Assembly: GCA_035461385.1 (NCBI GenBank)
Contig: DATHVI010000136.1
Span: 1-52,725, forward strand
Length of the DNA: 52,725 bases
Direction: 5' to 3'
From: DATHVI01 sp035461385
GTDB lineage: Bacteria; Actinomycetota; Thermoleophilia; Solirubrobacterales; 70-9
The notes beneath the pieces were generated by a model. It had not been told where the DNA came from, made no database searches, and was given only the letters and a program-made list of their open reading frames with translations. The position numbers were made by a program, and so were the translations under genes. Positions 49,045 to 52,725 of the stretch are shown piece by piece. The stretch's first letter is position 1. Every line of letters begins with the position of its first letter.

Positions 49045-49434
49045 GTGAAGCATCTCCTGCGACCGATCTTCGACCGGGTGATCATCAAGGAGCTCGAGCC
49101 CGACCGGGTCCGCCGCTCGGGGCTCGTCGTCCCGCCCGGCACCCACGAGCCCCCGCCTCAGCACGGGATCGTCCTCTCCGTCGGCCCCGGGCTCGACTGG
49201 TGGGAGAGCGCCGGGGTCGAGATGCCGGTGAAGCCCGGCGACCACGTCGTCTTCCCGGCGTCGGCGGGGGCCTGGGTCGAGGTCGACGAGGAGCGCCTCC
49301 TCGTCTGCCGGGTCGGCGAGCTGCTCGGCGTGATGGAGACGATCGACGTCTGCCCGTACTGCTCGGACCGCGACCTCCCTGGCGGCGACGCCTGCCCGGT
49401 CTGCGGGCGCGCGGCGGGGGATCGAGCCGCGTGA
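49045..49434 (+). CDS. GroES-like (Cpn10) protein with C-terminal zinc ribbon
   Basis: 129 residues. Residues 1-97 follow Cpn10 (LLRPIFDRVIIKELE, VKPGDHVVFPASAGAWVEVDEERLLVCRVGELLGVME), but the mobile-loop region is atypical (HEPPPQHGIVLSVGPGLDWW). A zinc ribbon follows, C103-x2-C106 ... C117-x2-C120. GTG at 49045 is preferred because GATAAT (49032-49037) lies 7 nt upstream and it matches the family start; ATG 49027 is the alternative. Probably not the housekeeping GroES, as no groEL adjoins. Confidence 0.75.
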   Translation: MKHLLRPIFDRVIIKELEPDRVRRSGLVVPPGTHEPPPQHGIVLSVGPGLDWWESAGVEMPVKPGDHVVFPASAGAWVEVDEERLLVCRVGELLGVMETIDVCPYCSDRDLPGGDACPVCGRAAGDRAA

Positions 49435-49439
49435 GCGAA

Positions 49440-49512
49440 AGCCGGCGAGCGGACTCGAACCGCTGACCCCTTCATTACGAGTGAAGTGCTCTACCAACTG
49501 AGCTACGCCGGC
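49440..49512 (-). tRNA. tRNA-Thr (anticodon CGT)
   Basis: 73 nt: acceptor GCCGGCG/CGCCGGC, anticodon loop CTCGTAA (CGT) on stem TTCA/TGAA, T-arm with TTCGAGT, discriminator T. No encoded CCA. It converges with the GroES-like gene 5 nt away. Confidence 0.95.
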
Positions 49513-49579
49513 GACGACTCCGAGTTTAGGCGCCCGGCCAGCCCCGGCGCGGGATCCCCGCTCGGCGGTCCCGCCGCTG

Positions 49580-50281
49580 CTACTCCGGCTCGGCGAGCTT
49601 GTATCCGACGCCGCGGACGGTGACGACCAGCTCGGGCTGCTGGGGGTCGGGCTCGATCTTCTGGCGCAGGTTGGAGATGTGGACGTCGCAGGCGCGAACG
49701 TCGCCGGCGAACTCCGACTGCCACAGCTCCTCCATGATCTCGAGCCGGCTGAAGACCTGGCCCGGCTTCTCGGCCAACAATCGCAGCACCTGGAACTCGG
49801 AACGGGTGAGGTTGACCGGCTCGCCGCGAACCGAGACGAGGTGGCGGGCGAGATCGATCCGCACCGGGCCCGCCTCGATCGTCTGCGCCTCGCCCTCGCT
49901 GCTCGTCCGGTCGAGCTCGCGGCGCCGCAGGAGCGCGCGCACGCGACCGATCAGCTCGCGGATCGAGAACGGCTTGGTGACGTAGTCGTCGGCGCCGACC
50001 TCGAGCCCGACGACCTTGTCGACCTCTGCGTCCTTCGCCGTCAGGACGATGATCGGGACCGCGCTGCGGGCGCGGACGTCGCGGCAGATGTCGAGGCCGC
50101 TGCGCCCCGGCATCATGATGTCGAGGATCAGCAGGTCGAACCCGGGGTCGCCGTCGCCGAGCTTGCGATCGGCATCCTCACCGTCCTCGGCGAGCACGAC
50201 CTCGAACCCCTCCTGGCTGAGGGCGTAACCGACGGCGTCGCGCACCGACGTCTCGTCGTCGGCGACCAGGATCCGGCTCAT
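49580..50281 (-). CDS. OmpR-family response regulator
   Basis: 233 residues: receiver domain with acidic pocket, phospho-Asp in LLILDIMMPG and Lys in VLTAKDAEVDK, then an OmpR/PhoB winged helix (LTRSEFQVLRLLAEKPGQVFSRLEIMEELW ... NLRQKIEPDPQQPELVVTVRGVGYKL). It follows its kinase gene but TAGGCT (50296-50291) 9 nt upstream suggests it can be transcribed alone. Confidence 0.94.
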   Translation of the reverse strand: MSRILVADDETSVRDAVGYALSQEGFEVVLAEDGEDADRKLGDGDPGFDLLILDIMMPGRSGLDICRDVRARSAVPIIVLTAKDAEVDKVVGLEVGADDYVTKPFSIRELIGRVRALLRRRELDRTSSEGEAQTIEAGPVRIDLARHLVSVRGEPVNLTRSEFQVLRLLAEKPGQVFSRLEIMEELWQSEFAGDVRACDVHISNLRQKIEPDPQQPELVVTVRGVGYKLAEPE

Positions 50282-50290
50282 ATGCCCGTC

Positions 50291-50296
50291 AGCCTA
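50291..50296 (-). promoter_or_regulatory. -10 box for the response regulator
   Basis: TAGGCT on the minus strand, 9 nt before the ATG. Confidence 0.45.
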
Positions 50297-50373
50297 GCTT
50301 CTGCTCCCGCAGACCAGGCGCGCACCCGGACCCCGATCGCGCTCGCAAGCTCTGTTTCATCGCCGGCCGGGGC

Positions 50374-52161
50374 TCACGCGACCGGGGTCGCGGCGGGCTT
50401 CGCGACCGGAAGGCGGACCCAGAAGGTGCTCCCCACCCCGGGCTCGGAGTCGACCCCGATCTCGCCGCCCATCACGTCGACCATCCGCTTCGCGATCGAG
50501 AGCCCGAGACCGAACCCGGCCTTCTCGAGCGCCCCCGAGGCGCGGTAGAAACGCTCGAAGATCCGGTCGACCTCCTCGGCCGAGATCCCCGGCCCGGTGT
50601 CGGCGACCTCGACCACGACCTGGCCCTCTGCGTCGCGCCGGGCGATCACCCGGACCTTGCCCGGCGGCGGCGTGTGCTTGTAGGCGTTGGTCAGCAGCCC
50701 GACGACGACCTGGCGCAGGAGCACCGGATCGCCCTCGGCGAGGAGATCGTCTTCGACCTCGACCTCGGTTTCGATCCCCTCGGGCGCGCGCACGGCGTCG
50801 GCGGCGTCGGCGACGACCGCCGAGAGGTCGAGGACCTCGGTGCCGCCCTCGCCGACGGCCTCCATCCGGGCGAGCATCAGCAGCGACTCGGTCAGCCGGG
50901 TGATCCGGTCGACGTCGTCCGAGAGGCGGCCGAGGAAGTGCTCGCGCGCCTCGGGATCGTCCTTGGCGCCTGCCCGCAGGACCTCGATCGCGCCGGACAG
51001 GGCCGCGATCGGGTTGCGAAGCTCGTGGGCGGCGTTGGAGACGAACTCGCGCTCGGCGACTTCGCGGCGGAGCTCGTCGGTGCGGTCCCGGACCACCGCC
51101 AGCACCGCGCCCTCGGCCGGGACCTCGCGAGCGTTGATCGAGTAGACGCGGTCGCCGACGAGGAGCGCATCGTGCTCGGCCGACCCGCGGTGCTGGGCGC
51201 GCCGGAACCAGGGCACGAGCGGATCGATCACCGTGCCCTCGGAGGTGATCAGGTCGGCCGCCGACGGGTTCGAGAACCGGATCTCACCGGTTGCGGGGTC
51301 GACCACCATCACCGCCTCACCGAGGGCGTCGAAGATCGCGCTCAGGCGGTCGCGCTCGGAGCGCAACGCGCTGAACGTGCCGCGGAGCGCCTCGCGCATC
51401 GTCTCGAGCGAGCGTCCGAGATCGGTGATCTCGTCGCGCCCGCCGGTTCCCTCGAGCGGCTCGTCGAGCCGGCCTTCGGTGAGCCGGGCGGCGCTGTCGG
51501 CGAGCCGCTTGACCCGGGTCGTGATCGCGCTCGCGATCAGGAAGCTGAGCAGAACGGCGACCGCGAGCGCGAACGCGAGCGCGGTCAGGCGATCGCCCCG
51601 CGCGGCCTCGATCGCGACCTCGACCTCGGCCGAGCGCGACGAGCGGGTGAGGACCGTTCCCCCGAGCTCGGCGTCGCGGAGGATCCGAACCGCGGAGATC
51701 GTCACCGCGTCCTCGAGCACGTCGATGTAGCGACGCCCGTTCAGCGACGCCCGGACCGCGCGCCGCCAGTTCGGCACCAGGTCGAGGTCGACGCCGTGAA
51801 CCACCCGCGGGGTGATCAGCTCCCCGCTACGGCTGAAGACCCACGCGGCGTAGTCCTCCTCCGTGAAGCCGGCGACGGTCGCCTCGGTCTCGCGACGAGG
51901 CCGGGCGCTGAGCTCGTCGGCGAGCCGCACCGCCCGGCCGACGGCGACCGAGGTCACCTCCTCGTCGGCGGCGCGCTCGCCGCTGTCGGAGACGACGAGG
52001 AACGCGATCCCGGCGGTGATCACCGCGACCGCGGCGAAGGCAAGGGCGAGGTAGAGCCGGACGCCGAGCACCCGGCGGCGACCCGAGGGCCGGCGCGGCG
52101 GTCGATTGTCGGTTCGGCGGAACACGTCTGGAGCCTCACCCGTGATGCGAAAGCGCTGCAT
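50374..52161 (-). CDS. Sensor histidine kinase (HAMP, PAS)
   Basis: 595 residues. Membrane helices at about 35-58 and 190-212 enclose an extracytoplasmic sensor; HAMP at about 213-265; PAS about 275-370; phospho-accepting H379 in NAAHELRNPIAAL; then ATP-binding N (LLTNAYKHTP), D (EVADTGPGIS) and G (GFGLGLSIAKRM) boxes. It would phosphorylate the regulator encoded 92 nt downstream. The ligand is unknown. The kinase-first order is less common than regulator-first. Confidence 0.92.
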   Translation of the reverse strand: MQRFRITGEAPDVFRRTDNRPPRRPSGRRRVLGVRLYLALAFAAVAVITAGIAFLVVSDSGERAADEEVTSVAVGRAVRLADELSARPRRETEATVAGFTEEDYAAWVFSRSGELITPRVVHGVDLDLVPNWRRAVRASLNGRRYIDVLEDAVTISAVRILRDAELGGTVLTRSSRSAEVEVAIEAARGDRLTALAFALAVAVLLSFLIASAITTRVKRLADSAARLTEGRLDEPLEGTGGRDEITDLGRSLETMREALRGTFSALRSERDRLSAIFDALGEAVMVVDPATGEIRFSNPSAADLITSEGTVIDPLVPWFRRAQHRGSAEHDALLVGDRVYSINAREVPAEGAVLAVVRDRTDELRREVAEREFVSNAAHELRNPIAALSGAIEVLRAGAKDDPEAREHFLGRLSDDVDRITRLTESLLMLARMEAVGEGGTEVLDLSAVVADAADAVRAPEGIETEVEVEDDLLAEGDPVLLRQVVVGLLTNAYKHTPPPGKVRVIARRDAEGQVVVEVADTGPGISAEEVDRIFERFYRASGALEKAGFGLGLSIAKRMVDVMGGEIGVDSEPGVGSTFWVRLPVAKPAATPVA

Positions 52162-52235
52162 AAGTGTGGCAGCCGCTACTTGCGCCGTGAAGTCGACGAC
52201 GGTGGACGCGGTGGATGCGAAGCGGCATCGGCCGG

Positions 52236-52725
52236 TCAGTCCCCGAGCAGGTCCCCGAGCCGAAACGCGAGCGCCTCGAGCGCGAGCTCCTCGCTGACGT
52301 TGACGCGCAGGCGCCGGCGTGCCTCCATCGCCTCCTCGGCGCCCAGCCGGGCGGCGACGGGGTCGAGCCCGGCCGCCTGCTCCGCGAGCGCCGCGCCACG
52401 GTCGGCGTTGAGCGCCAGCTCGCCCCCGCCCCCGGCGGTCGCGGCGAGGTCGCGCAGCCAGGCGGCGACCAGCGCCAGCCCGAGGTCGAGCACCTCGGTC
52501 CGCGCCCGTCGCCCGGCCCGGCGTGCCGACTCCTCGCCTTCGCGGGCCCGGCGCCGGGCGGTCGCCGACCCTTCGACCTCGCCCGCCTCCTCGGCGAGCG
52601 TCGCGGCCGCGGCGCGCGCTTCCTCGGTCGCGCTCTCGCCGGCCGCCTCGGGGGCGGCCTGGAGGCGGCCCCAGGGCGCAGCCGCGAGCCGGTCGTCGCG
52701 CGCCGCGCCGACGAGGGCGATCGCA
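52236..52725 (-). CDS. holB: 3' part of a probable DNA polymerase III subunit delta'
   Basis: An open frame entering from the right edge: 162 residues of C-terminal sequence, Ala/Glu-rich, ending MEARRRLRVNVSEELALEALAFRLGDL. The NVSEELALEALAFRL motif is characteristic of the collar domain of the clamp loader delta' (and gamma/tau) subunit. The N-terminal ATPase domain is outside the window, so the identification rests on the tail. Downstream is the histidine kinase after 74 nt. Confidence 0.7.
   Translation of the reverse strand, partial: AIALVGAARDDRLAAAPWGRLQAAPEAAGESATEEARAAAATLAEEAGEVEGSATARRRAREGEESARRAGRRARTEVLDLGLALVAAWLRDLAATAGGGGELALNADRGAALAEQAAGLDPVAARLGAEEAMEARRRLRVNVSEELALEALAFRLGDLLGD

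Overview
The window is a high-GC chromosomal segment, most likely from an actinobacterium of the Thermoleophilia (Solirubrobacterales-like). This is inferred from the gene order, GTG/TTG starts, zinc-type S14 and L33, long acidic or Ala/Pro-rich tails on translation proteins, and a FolE2/UdgB/ferritin-like gene set. No rRNA, prophage, transposase or CRISPR array was seen.

Layout. From right to left on the minus strand, 33770 to about 261 carries the classic translation/transcription supercluster: rpmG-secE-nusG / rplK-rplA-rplJ-rplL / rpoB-rpoC / rpsL-rpsG / fusA-tuf / rpsJ-rplC-rplD-rplW-rplB-rpsS-rplV-rpsC-rplP-rpmC-rpsQ-rplN-rplX-rplE-rpsN-rpsH. The order is conserved, but three foreign blocks interrupt it. 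A large winged-helix/ATPase/TPR regulator and a SemiSWEET-like gene lie between nusG and rplK. A HAD-like gene, a small membrane protein and the transsulfuration pair CBS + cystathionine gamma-synthase lie between rpoC and rpsL. Two paralogous membrane proteins on the plus strand lie between rpsG and fusA. At the left edge, the gene in the rplF position does not look like an ordinary L6.

From 33971 to the right end are accessory and housekeeping genes: a secreted protein with three internal repeats; an acyl-CoA dehydrogenase; tRNA-Thr(GGT); a threonine aldolase-SDR-large DUF protein-Lrp regulator module; a PD-(D/E)XK nuclease preceded by a near-perfect LexA box and overlapping tRNA-Tyr; a primary-type sigma factor; FolE2; PgsA; UdgB; two ferritin-like exported proteins; two glycosyltransferases; DUF2304; a GroES-like protein with a zinc-ribbon tail; tRNA-Thr(CGT); an OmpR-type two-component system; and the 3' end of a probable DNA polymerase III delta-prime gene.

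Cross-cutting signals. (1) At least twelve genes have a TANNNT -10 hexamer 6-12 nt before the start codon, so leaderless transcription looks common. (2) Several gaps between co-directional genes are exactly bridged by short ORFs whose ends overlap the neighbouring stop and start as ATGA/GTGA. The clearest is a chain of two tandem 18-codon Cys/Met-containing ORFs between CBS and the cystathionine gamma-synthase gene. (3) Intergenic spaces hold several small dispersed hairpin-forming repeat families, one with compensatory changes in its terminal arms.
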